DNA from: Halictus rubicundus
Taxonomy: Eukaryota; Arthropoda; Insecta; Hymenoptera; Halictidae
NCBI RefSeq assembly: GCF_050948215.1
Contig: NW_027488638.1
Span: 682,001 to 746,000 of the forward strand
Length of the DNA stretch: 64,000 nucleotides
Direction of reading: 5' to 3'
This document shows positions 52,227-64,000 of this stretch, piece by piece. Both the position numbers and the translations under genes were made by a program. The notes under the pieces are model-generated. The model did not search any database and was not told where the DNA came from. It saw only the letters and a program-made list of their open reading frames with translations. Positions within the stretch are counted from its first letter, which is position 1. Each line of letters starts with the position of its first letter.

Positions 52227-53156
52227 AGATTAGAGGATAGGATAGGATAGAGGATAGGACAGAGGATAGGATAGGATATAGGATAGGATAGGATAGAGGA
52301 TAGGATAGGATAGACGATAGGATAGGATAGAGGATAGGATAGGATAGGATAGAGAATAGGTTAGGATAGAGGATAGGATAGGATAGAGGATAGAGGATAG
52401 GATAGGACAGAGGATAGGATAGGGGATTTGATAGGATAGAGGATAGGATAGGATAGAAGATGGGATAGGATAGAGGATAGGATAGGATAGAGGATAGGAT
52501 GGGATAGAGGATAGGATAGGATAGAGGATAGGATAGACGACAGGATAGGATAGAGGATAGGATAGACGATAGGGTAGGATAGAGGATAGGATAGGATAGA
52601 GGATAGGATAGAGGATAGATGATAGGATAGGATAGAGGATAGATGATAGGATAGGATAGAGGATAGGATAGGGGATTTGATAGGATAGAGGATAGGATAG
52701 GAAAGAGGATAGGATAGACGATAGGATAGGATAGAGGATAGGATAGGATAGAGGATAGGATAGGGGATTTGATAGGATAGAGGATAGGATAGGACAGAAG
52801 ATAGGATAGGATAGAGGATATGATAGGATAGAGGATATTATAGGATAGAGTATATGATAGGATAGAGGATAGGATAGGATAGAAGATAGGATAGGATAGA
52901 GGATAGGATAGGATAGGACAGAGGATAGGATAGGATAGAGGATAGGATAGGATAGAGGATAGGATAGGATAGAGGATAGGATAGGATAGAGGATAGGATA
53001 GACGATAGGATAGATTAGAGGATAGGATAGGATAGAGGATAGGATAGAGGATAGGATAGAGGATAGGATAGAGGATATGATAGAGGATAGGATAGGATAG
53101 AGAATAGGATAGGATAGAGGATAGGATATGATAGGGGATAGGATAGGATAGAGCAT
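52227..53156. repeat. 930-bp block, copy A
   Basis: The block runs from AGATTAGAGG to the CAT marker. It recurs at 58611-59540 and 60964-61893 with exactly the same length. Copy A differs from the other two at only about two positions seen by eye, for example GATAGGGTAGG near 52573 and GGATAGAGG where the others have GGTTAGAGG. Confidence 0.82.
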
Positions 53157-54099
53157 AGGATAGGATAGAGGATAGGATAGGGGATTTGATAGGATAGGGG
53201 ATTTGATAGGATAGAGGATAGGATAGGATAGAAGATGGGATAGGATAGAGGATATTATAGGATAGAGGATATGATAGGATAGAGGATAGGATAGAGGATA
53301 GGATAGAGGATAGGAAAGGATAGAGGATAGGATAGGACAGAGGATAGGATAGGATAGAAGATGGGATAGGATAGAGGATAGGATAGGATAGAGGATAGGA
53401 TAGGATAGAGGATAGGATAGGATAGAGGATAGGATAGGATAGGATAGAGGATAGGATAGGATAGAGGATAGGATAGGATAGAGGATAGGATAGGATAGAG
53501 GATAGGATAGACGATAGGATAGGCGATAGGATAGGATTGAGGATAGGATAGTACAGAGGATAGGATAGGGGATTTGATAGGATACAGGACAGGATAGAAT
53601 AGAGGATAGGATAGGATAGAGGATTGGATAGGATAGAGGATAGGATAGGATAGAGGATAGGATAGACGATAGGATAGGATAGAGGATAGGATAGGATAGA
53701 GGATAGGATAGGATAGAGGATAGGATAGGATAGAGGATAGGATAGGATAGAGGATAGGATAGGATAGAGGATAGGATAGACGATAGGATAGGATAGAGGA
53801 TAGGATAGGATAGAGGATAGGATAGGGGATTTGATAGGATAGAGGGTAGAATAGGACAGAAGATAGGATAGGATAGGGGATTTGATAGGATAGAGGGTAG
53901 AATAGGACAGAAGATAGGATAGGATAGAAGATAGGATAGGATAGGATAGAGGATAGGATAGGACAGAGGATAGGATAGGATAGAGGATAGGATAGACGAT
54001 AGGATAGAATAGAGGATAGGATAGGATAGAGGATAGGATAGAGGATAGGATAGAGGATAGGATAGAGGATAGGATAGGATAGAGAATAGGATAGGATAG

Positions 54100-56320
54100 A
54101 GGATAGGATATGATAGATGATAGGATAGGGGATTTGATAGGATAGAGGATAGGATAGGGGATTTGATAGGATAGGGGATTTGATAGGATAGAGGATAGGA
54201 TAGGATAGAGGATAGGATAGACGATAGGATAGAATAGAGGATAGGATAGGATAGAGGATAGGATAGAGGATAGGATAGAGGATAGGATAGAGGATAGGAT
54301 AGAGGATAGGATAGGATAGAGAATAGGATAGGATAGAGGATAGGATATGATAGGGGATAGGATAGGATAGAGCATAGGATAGGATAGAGGATAGGATAGG
54401 ATAGAGGATAGGATAGGATAGAGGATAGGATAGGATAGACGATAGGATAGACGATAGGATAGGATAGAGGATAGGATAGACGATAGGATAGACGATAGGA
54501 TAGGATTGAGGATAGGATAGTACAGAGGATAGGATAGGGGATTTGATAGGATACAGGACAGGATAGAATAGAGGATAGGATAGGATAGAGGATTGGATAG
54601 GATAGAGGATAGGATAGGATAGAGGATAGGATAGACGAGAGGATAGGATAGAGGATAGGATAGGATAGAGGATAGGATAGGATAGAGGATAGGATAGGAT
54701 AGAGGATAGGATAGGATAGAGGATAGGATAGGATAGAGGATAGGATAGACGATAGGATAGGATAGAGGATAGGATAGGATAGAGGATAGGATAGGATAGA
54801 GGATAGGATAGGATAGAGGATAGGATAGACGATAGGATAGGATAGAGGATAGGATAGGATAGAGGATAGGATAGGATAGAGGATAGGATAGACGATAGGA
54901 TAGGATACAGGATTGGATAGGATAGAGGATAGGATAGGGGATTTGATAGGATAGAGGATTGGATAGGATACAGGAAAGGATAGGATTGATGATAGATGAT
55001 AGGATAGGATAGAGGATTGGATAGGATACAGGATAGGATAGGATAGAGGATATGATAGGGGATTTGATAGGATAGAGGGTAGAATAGGACAGAAGATAGG
55101 ATAGGATAGGGGATTTGATAGGATAGAGGGTAGAATAGGACAGAAGATAGGATAGGATAGAAGATAGGATAGGATAGGATAGAGGATAGGATAGGACAGA
55201 GGATAGGATAGGATAGAGGATAGGATAGACGATAGGATAGAATAGAGGATAGGATAGGATAGAGGATAGGATAGAGGATAGGATAGAGGATAGGATAGAG
55301 GATAGGATAGGATAGAGAATAGGATAGGATAGAGGATAGGATATGATAGATGATAGGATAGGGGATTTGATAGGATAGAGGATAGGATAGGGGATTTGAT
55401 AGGATAGGGGATTTGATAGGATAGAGGATAGGATAGGATAGAGGATAGGATAGACGATAGGATAGAATAGAGGATAGGATAGGATAGAGGATAGGATAGA
55501 GGATAGGATAGAGGATAGGATAGAGGATAGGATAGAGGATAGGATAGGATAGAGAATAGGATAGGATAGAGGATAGGATATGATAGGGGATAGGATAGGA
55601 TAGAGCATAGGATAGGATAGAGGATAGGATAGGATAGAGGATAGGATAGGATAGAGGATAGGATAGGATAGACGATAGGATAGACGATAGGATAGGATAG
55701 AGGATAGGATAGACGATAGGATAGACGATAGGATAGGATTGAGGATAGGATAGTACAGAGGATAGGATAGGGGATTTGATAGGATACAGGACAGGATAGA
55801 ATAGAGGATAGGATAGGATAGAGGATTGGATAGGATAGAGGATAGGATAGGATAGAGGATAGGATAGACGAGATGATAGGATAGAGGATAGGATAGGATA
55901 GAGGATAGGATAGGATAGAGGATAGGATAGGATAGAGGATAGGATAGGATAGAGGATAGGATAGGATAGAGGATAGGATAGACGATAGGATAGGATAGAG
56001 GATAGGATAGGATAGAGGATAGGATAGGATAGAGGATAGGATAGGATAGAGGATAGGATAGACGATAGGATAGGATAGAGGATAGGATAGGATAGAGGAT
56101 AGGATAGTATAGAGGATAGGATAGGATAGAGGATAGGATAGACGATAGGATAGGATACAGGATTGGATAGGATAGAGGATAGGATAGGGGATTTGATAGG
56201 ATAGAGGATTGGATAGGATACAGGAAAGGATAGGATTGATGATAGATGATAGGATAGGATAGAGGATTGGATAGGATACAGGATAGGATAGGATAGAGGA
56301 TATGATAGGGGATTTGATAG
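54100..56320. repeat. Tandem duplication of about 1.23 kb
   Basis: CAT markers end at 54375 and 55608 (1233 bp apart), GTACAGAGG is at 54530 and 55752 (1222 bp), and CAGGAAAGGA is at 54971 and 56221 (1250 bp). The drifting spacing reflects small length changes. The segment appears again near the right edge (about 62.8-64.0 kb), roughly 8.45 kb further on. Confidence 0.75.
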
Positions 56321-58610
56321 GATAGAGGATATTATAGGATAGAGAATAGGATAGAGGATAGGATAGGATAGAGGATAGGATAGGATAGAGGATAGGATAG
56401 GATAGGATAGAGAATAGGTTAGGATAGAGGATAGGATAGGATAGAGGATAGAGGATAGGATAGGACAGAGGATAGGATAGGGGATTTGATAGGATAGAGG
56501 ATAGGATAGGATAGAAGATGGGATAGGATAGAGGATAGGATAGGATAGAGGATAGGATGGGATAGAGGATAGGATAGGATAGAGGATAGGATAGACGACA
56601 GGATAGGATAGAGGATAGGATAGACGATAGGATAGGATAGAGGATAGGATAGGATAGAGGATAGGATAGACGATAGGATAGGATAGAGGATAGGATAGGA
56701 TAGAGGATAGGATAGGGGATTTGATAGGATAGAGGATAGGATAGGACAGAAGATAGGATAGGATAGAGGATATGATAGGATAGAGGATATTATAGGATAG
56801 AGTATATGATAGGATAGAGGATAGGATAGGATAGAAGATAGGATAGGATAGAGGATAGGATAGGATAGGACAGAGGATAGGATAGGATAGAGGATAGGAT
56901 AGGATAGAGGATAGGATAGGATAGAGGATAGGATAGGATAGAGGATAGGATAGACGATAGGATAGATTAGAGGATAGGATAGGATAGAGGATAGGATAGA
57001 GGATAGGATAGAGGATAGGATAGAGGATATGATAGAGGATAGGATAGGATAGAGAATAGGATAGGATAGAGGATAGGATATGATAGGGGATAGGATAGGA
57101 TAGAGCATAGGATAGGATAGAGGATAGGATAGGGGATTTGATAGGATAGGGGATTTGATAGGATAGAGGATAGGATAGGATAGAGGATAGGATAGGACAG
57201 AGGATAGGATAGGGGATTTGATAGGATAGAGGATAGGATAGGATAGAAGATGGGATAGGATAGAGGATATTATAGGATAGAGGATATGATAGGATAGAGG
57301 ATAGGATAGAGGATAGGATAGAGGATAGGAAAGGATAGAGGATAGGATAGGACAGAGGATAGGATAGGATAGAAGATGGGATAGGATAGAGGATAGGATA
57401 GGATAGAGGATAGGATAGGATAGAGGATAGGATAGACGACAGGATAGGATAGAGGATAGGATAGACGATAGGATAGGATAGAGAATAGGATAGGATAGAG
57501 GATAGGATAGGATAGAGGATAGGATAGGATAGAGGATAGGATAGGATAGAGGATAGGATAGGATAGACGATAGGATAGGATAGAGGATAGGATAGGATAG
57601 GATAGAGGATAGGATAGGATAGAGGATAGGATAGGATAGAGGATAGGATAGGATAGAGGATAGGATAGACGATAGGATAGGATAGAGGATAGGATAGGAT
57701 AGAGGATAGGATAGGATAGAGGATAGGATAGGATAGAGGATAGGATAGGATAGAGGATAGGATAGGATAGAGGATAGGATAGGATAGAGGATAGGATAGA
57801 CGATAGGATAGGATAGAGGATAGGATAGGATAGAGGATAGGATAGGGGATTTGATAGGATAGAGGGTAGAATAGGACAGAAGATAGGATAGGATAGGGGA
57901 TTTGATAGGATAGAGGGTAGAATAGGACAGAAGATAGGATAGGATAGAAGATAGGATAGGATAGGATAGAGGATAGGATAGGACAGAGGATAGGATAGGA
58001 TAGAGGATAGGATAGACGATAGGATAGAATAGAGGATAGGATAGGATAGAGGATAGGATAGGGGATAGGATAGAGGATAGGATAGAGGATAGGATAGGAT
58101 AGAGAATAGGATAGGATAGAGGATAGGATATGATAGGGGATAGGATAGGATAGAGCATAGGATAGGATAGAGGATAGAATAGACGATAGGATAGGATAGA
58201 GGATAGGATAGGATAGAGGATAGGATATGATAGATGATAGGATAGGGGATTTGATAGGATAGAGGATAGGTAGGGGATTTGATAGGATAGGGGATTTGAT
58301 AGGATAGAGGATAGGATAGGATAGAGGATAGGGTAGACGATAGGATAGAATGGAGGATAGGATAGGATAGAGGATAGGATAGAGGATAGGATAGAGGATA
58401 GGATAGAGGATAGGATAGAGGATAGGATAGGATAGAGAATAGGATAGGATAGAGGATAGGATATGATAGGGGATAGGATAGGATAGAGCATAGGATAGGA
58501 TAGAGGATAGGATAGACGATAGGATAGGATAGAGGATAGGATAGGATAGGATAGAGGATAGGATAGGATAGAGGATAGGATAGGATAGAGGATAGGATAG
58601 ACGATAGGAT

Positions 58611-59540
58611 AGATTAGAGGATAGGATAGGATAGAGGATAGGACAGAGGATAGGATAGGATATAGGATAGGATAGGATAGAGGATAGGATAGGATAGACG
58701 ATAGGATAGGATAGAGGATAGGATAGGATAGGATAGAGAATAGGTTAGGATAGAGGATAGGATAGGATAGAGGATAGAGGATAGGATAGGACAGAGGATA
58801 GGATAGGGGATTTGATAGGATAGAGGATAGGATAGGATAGAAGATGGGATAGGATAGAGGATAGGATAGGATAGAGGATAGGATGGGATAGAGGATAGGA
58901 TAGGATAGAGGATAGGATAGACGACAGGATAGGTTAGAGGATAGGATAGACGATAGGATAGGATAGAGGATAGGATAGGATAGAGGATAGGATAGAGGAT
59001 AGATGATAGGATAGGATAGAGGATAGATGATAGGATAGGATAGAGGATAGGATAGGGGATTTGATAGGATAGAGGATAGGATAGGAAAGAGGATAGGATA
59101 GACGATAGGATAGGATAGAGGATAGGATAGGATAGAGGATAGGATAGGGGATTTGATAGGATAGAGGATAGGATAGGACAGAAGATAGGATAGGATAGAG
59201 GATATGATAGGATAGAGGATATTATAGGATAGAGTATATGATAGGATAGAGGATAGGATAGGATAGAAGATAGGATGGGATAGAGGATAGGATAGGATAG
59301 GACAGAGGATAGGATAGGATAGAGGATAGGATAGGATAGAGGATAGGATAGGATAGAGGATAGGATAGGATAGAGGATAGGATAGACGATAGGATAGATT
59401 AGAGGATAGGATAGGATAGAGGATAGGATAGAGGATAGGATAGAGGATAGGATAGAGGATATGATAGAGGATAGGATAGGATAGAGAATAGGATAGGATA
59501 GAGGATAGGATATGATAGGGGATAGGATAGGATAGAGCAT
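58611..59540. repeat. 930-bp block, copy B
   Basis: The block lies 6384 bp after copy A at both ends, so there is no net length change. Its minus-strand translation equals that of copy C throughout. Confidence 0.82.
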
Positions 59541-60963
59541 AGGATAGGATAGAGGATAGGATAGGGGATTTGATAGGATAGGGGATTTGATAGGATAGAG
59601 GATAGGATAGGATAGAGGATAGGATAGGACAGAGGATAGGGTAGGGGATTTGATAGGATAGAGGATAGGATAGGATAGAAGATGGGATAGGATAGAGGAT
59701 ATTATAGGATAGAGGATATGATAGGATAGAGGATAGGATAGAGGATAGGATAGAGGATAGGAAAGGATAGAGGATAGGATAGGACAGAGGATAGGATAGG
59801 ATAGAAGATGGGATAGGATAGAGGATAGGATAGGATAGAGGATAGGATAGGATAGAGGATAGGATAGGATAGAGGATAGGATAGGATAGGATAGAGGATA
59901 GGATAGGATAGAGGATAGGATAGGATAGAGGATAGGATAGGATAGAGGATAGGATAGACGATAGGATAGGCGATAGGATAGGATTGAGGATAGGATAGTA
60001 CAGAGGATAGGATAGGGGATTTGATAGGATACAGGACAGGATAGAATAGAGGATAGGATAGGATAGAGGATTGGATAGGATAGAGGATAGGATAGGATAG
60101 AGGATAGGATAGACGATAGGATAGGATAGAGGATAGGATAGGATAGAGGATAGGATAGGATAGAGGATAGGATAGGATAGAGGATAGGATAGGATAGAGG
60201 ATAGGATAGGATAGAGGATAGGATAGACGATAGGATAGGATAGAGGATAGGATAGGATAGAGGATAGGATAGGGGATTTGATAGGATAGAGGGTAGAATA
60301 GGACAGAAGATAGGATAGGATAGGGGATTTGATAGGATAGAGGGTAGAATAGGACAGAAGATAGGATAGGATAGAAGATAGGATAGGATAGGATAGAGGA
60401 TAGGATAGGACAGAGGATAGGATAGGATAGAGGATAGGATAGACGATAGGATAGAATAGAGGATAGGATAGGATAGAGGATAGGATAGAGGATAGGATAG
60501 AGGATAGGATAGAGGATAGGATAGGATAGAGAATAGGATAGGATAGAGGATAGGATATGATAGATGATAGGATAGGGGATTTGATAGGATAGAGGATAGG
60601 ATAGGGGATTTGATAGGATAGGGGATTTGATAGGATAGAGGATAGGATAGGATAGAGGATAGGATAGACGATACTATAGAATAGAGGATAGGATAGGATA
60701 GAGGATAGGATAGAGGATAGGATAGAGGATAGGATAGAGGATAGGATAGGATAGAGAATAGGATAGGATAGAGGATAGGATATGATAGGGGATAGGATAG
60801 GATAGAGGATAGGATATGATAGGGGATAGGATAGGATAGAGCATAGGATAGGATAGAGGATAGGATAGACGATAGGATAGGATAGAGGATAGGATAGGAT
60901 AGGATAGAGGATAGGATAGGATAGAGGATAGGATAGGATAGAGGATAGGATAGACGATAGGAT

Positions 60964-61893
60964 AGATTAGAGGATAGGATAGGATAGAGGATAGGACAGA
61001 GGATAGGATAGGATATAGGATAGGATAGGATAGAGGATAGGATAGGATAGACGATAGGATAGGATAGAGGATAGGATAGGATAGGATAGAGAATAGGTTA
61101 GGATAGAGGATAGGATAGGATAGAGGATAGAGGATAGGATAGGACAGAGGATAGGATAGGGGATTTGATAGGATAGAGGATAGGATAGGATAGAAGATGG
61201 GATAGGATAGAGGATAGGATAGGATAGAGGATAGGATGGGATAGAGGATAGGATAGGATAGAGGATAGGATAGACGACAGGATAGGTTAGAGGATAGGAT
61301 AGACGATAGGATAGGATAGAGGATAGGATAGGATAGAGGATAGGATAGAGGATAGATGATAGGATAGGATAGAGGATAGATGATAGGATAGGATAGAGGA
61401 TAGGATAGGGGATTTGATAGGATAGAGGATAGGATAGGAAAGAGGATAGGATAGACGATAGGATAGGATAGAGGATAGGATAGGATAGAGGATAGGATAG
61501 GGGATTTGATAGGATAGAGGATAGGATAGGACAGAAGATAGGATAGGATAGAGGATATGATAGGATAGAGGATATTATAGGATAGAGTATATGATAGGAT
61601 AGAGGATAGGATAGGATAGAAGATAGGATGGGATAGAGGATAGGATAGGATAGGACAGAGGATAGGATAGGATAGAGGATAGGATAGGATAGAGGATAGG
61701 ATAGGATAGAGGATAGGATAGGATAGAGGATAGGATAGACGATAGGATAGATTAGAGGATAGGATAGGATAGAGGATAGGATAGAGGATAGGATAGAGGA
61801 TAGGATAGAGGATATGATAGAGGATAGGATAGGATAGAGAATAGGATAGGATAGAGGATAGGATATGATAGGGGATAGGATAGGATAGAGCAT
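60964..61893. repeat. 930-bp block, copy C
   Basis: The block lies 2353 bp after copy B at both ends. It appears identical to copy B, so these two are the most recent pair. A further partial copy of its inner part begins near 62234. Confidence 0.82.
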
Positions 61894-62799
61894 AGGATAG
61901 GATAGAGGATAGGATAGGGGATTTGATAGGATAGGGGATTTGATAGGATAGAGGATAGGATAGGATAGAGGATAGGATAGGACAGAGGATAGGGTAGGGG
62001 ATTTGATAGGATAGAGGATAGGATAGGATAGAAGATGGGATAGGATAGAGGATATTATAGGATAGAGGATATGATAGGATAGAGGATAGGATAGACGATA
62101 GGATAGATTAGAGGATAGGATAGGATAGAGGATAGGATAGGACAGAGGATAGGATAGGATAGAAGATGGGATAGGATAGAGGATAGGATAGGATAGAGGA
62201 TAGGATAGGATAGAGGATAGGATAGGATAGGATAGAGAATAGGTTAGGATAGAGGATAGGATAGGATAGAGGATAGAGGATAGGATAGGACAGAGGATAG
62301 GATAGGGGATTTGATAGGATAGAGGATAGGATAGGATAGAAGATGGGATAGGATAGAGGATAGGATAGGATAGAGGATAGGATGGGATAGAGGATAGGAT
62401 AGGATAGAGGATAGGATAGACGACAGGATAGGTTAGAGGATAGGATAGACGATAGGATAGGATAGAGGATAGGATAGGATAGAGGATAGGATAGAGGATA
62501 GATGATAGGATAGGATAGAGGATAGATGATAGGATAGGATAGAGGATAGGATAGGAAAGAGGATAGGATAGACGATAGGATAGGATAGAGGATAGGATAG
62601 GATAGAGGATAGGATAGGGGATTTGATAGGATAGAGGATAGGATAGGACAGAAGATAGGATAGGATAGACGATAGGATAGAATAGAGGATAGGATAGGAT
62701 AGAGGATAGGATAGAGGATAGGATAGAGGATAGGATAGAGGATAGGATAGAGGATAGGATAGGATAGAGAATAGGATAGGATAGAGGATAGGATATGAT

Positions 62800-64000
62800 A
62801 GGGGATAGGATAGGATAGAGCATAGGATAGGATAGAGGATAGGATAGGATAGAGGATAGGATAGGATAGAGGATAGGATAGGATAGACGATAGGATAGAC
62901 GATAGGATAGGATAGAGGATAGGATAGACGATAGGATAGACGATAGGATAGGATTGAGGATAGGATAGTACAGAGGATAGGATAGGGGATTTGATAGGAT
63001 ACAGGACAGGATAGAATAGAGGATAGGATAGGATAGAGGATTGGATAGGATAGAGGATAGGATAGGATAGAGGATAGGATAGACGAGAGGATAGGATAGA
63101 GGATAGGATAGGATAGAGGATAGGATAGGATAGAGGATAGGATAGGATAGAGGATAGGATAGGATAGAGGATAGGATAGGATAGAGGATAGGATAGACGA
63201 TAGGATAGGATAGAGGATAGGATAGGATAGAGGATAGGATAGGATAGAGGATAGGATAGGATAGAGGATAGGATAGACGATAGGATAGGATAGAGGATAG
63301 GATAGGATAGAGGATAGGATAGTATAGAGGATAGGATAGGATAGAGGATAGGATAGACGATAGGATAGGATACAGGATTGGATAGGATAGAGGATAGGAT
63401 AGGGGATTTGATAGGATAGAGGATTGGATAGGATACAGGAAAGGATAGGATTGATGATAGATGATAGGATAGGATAGAGGATTGGATAGGATACAGGATA
63501 GGATAGGATAGAGGATATGATAGGGGATTTGATAGGATAGAGGGTAGAATAGGACAGAAGATAGGATAGGATAGGGGATTTGATAGGATAGAGGGTAGAA
63601 TAGGACAGAAGATAGGATAGGATAGAAGATAGGATAGGATAGGATAGAGGATAGGATAGGACAGAGGATAGGATAGGATAGAGGATAGGATAGACGATAG
63701 GATAGAATAGAGGATAGGATAGGATAGAGGATAGGATAGAGGATAGGATAGAGGATAGGATAGAGGATAGGATAGGATAGAGAATAGGATAGGATAGAGG
63801 ATAGGATATGATAGATGATAGGATAGGGGATTTGATAGGATAGAGGATAGGATAGGGGATTTGATAGGATAGGGGATTTGATAGGATAGAGGATAGGATA
63901 GGATAGAGGATAGGATAGACGATAGGATAGAATAGAGGATAGGATAGGATAGAGGATAGGATAGAGGATAGGATAGAGGATAGGATAGAGGATAGGATAG
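62800..64000. repeat. Later copy of the 54.3-55.5 kb segment, cut by window end
   Basis: Markers at 62823, 62968 and 63436 match 54375, 54530 and 54971 at offsets of 8448, 8438 and 8465 bp. The doubled GAGGGTAGAATAGGACAG near 63540 and 63595 is also shared. The copy continues past the window edge. Confidence 0.7.

Larger units (their letters stand above)
35403..64000. repeat. GATAG-type satellite array, right block
   Basis: The block is 28.6 kb of the same satellite in the same orientation, running off the end of the window. Up to about 43.4 kb it resembles the middle block. Beyond that it is dominated by other higher-order units (201 bp, 930 bp, about 1.2 kb). No gene or other mobile element is visible. 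Open frames of up to 1370 codons on the minus strand are compositional. Confidence 0.97.

Noticed and set aside
51496..55608. Very long minus-strand open frames (up to 1370 codons) of Tyr-Pro-Ile-Leu-Ser repeats throughout the array
   Set aside because: The C-rich strand of the modules cannot form a stop codon in any frame, so all three minus frames stay open for long distances and overlap one another. Starts are chance CAT variants. No domain, splice pattern or codon constraint is visible.
1..64000. A true telomere
   Set aside because: The main pentamer is ATAGG/GATAG, not TTAGG, it is broken by heptamers and higher-order structure, and retrotransposons and satellite continue to both window edges.

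Overview
The window is a eukaryotic satellite array of about 55 kb, interrupted by two copies of one LTR retrotransposon of the Ty1/copia superfamily. An insect, or at least an arthropod, is the most likely source. The primer-binding site of the element is complementary to the anticodon region of initiator tRNA-Met (the half-tRNA priming known from Drosophila copia), and the Gag-Pol is of insect copia type. The order of insect cannot be read from this sequence. No host gene, tRNA, rRNA or CRISPR array is visible.

The satellite fills 1-18022, 22656-30769 and 35403-64000. It is always in the same orientation: G/A-rich and nearly C-free on the + strand. It is built from 5-bp modules (GATAG and variants) and 7-bp modules (GATAGAG, GATAGAC, GATAGAA, GATAGGG and variants). 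The commonest combination is 5+5+7 = 17 bp. On top of this lie several nested higher-order repeats. They include about 3.1 kb near the left end, 1370 bp at 15.1-17.7 kb, 414 bp at 23.1-24.1 kb, about 600 bp at 28-29 kb and 42-43 kb, 2724 bp at 37-41.8 kb, 201 bp at 45.1-45.6 kb, a 930-bp block present three times between 52 and 62 kb, and about 1.2 kb at 54-56 kb. The C-rich strand of the basic modules cannot contain a stop codon in any frame. The very long minus-strand open frames rich in Tyr, Pro, Ile, Leu and Ser are therefore a compositional artefact, not genes.

The two elements (18023-22655 and 30770-35402, both minus strand) are each exactly 4633 bp. Each has 209-bp LTRs, a 14-nt primer-binding site, a polypurine tract and a GGATA target-site duplication. 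Each encodes Gag with a CCHC knuckle, aspartic protease, DDE integrase, and reverse transcriptase/RNase H. In both, one in-frame TAA interrupts the reverse transcriptase at the same codon, and copy 2 also has an Asp-to-His change at a predicted RNase H catalytic residue.

Both elements sit in the same satellite context. They share the same three LTR-LTR differences and differ from each other at only about three positions that I could find. This is one insertion, later copied with its surroundings in a tandem duplication of about 13 kb (roughly 17.2-29.6 kb and 30.0-43.4 kb). Five related but unoccupied copies of the target site occur elsewhere in the window. The main interest is the satellite itself: its rigid 5/7-bp module grammar, its single-strand bias, its one-base difference from the insect telomere repeat TTAGG, and the readable record of amplification that the retrotransposon provides.
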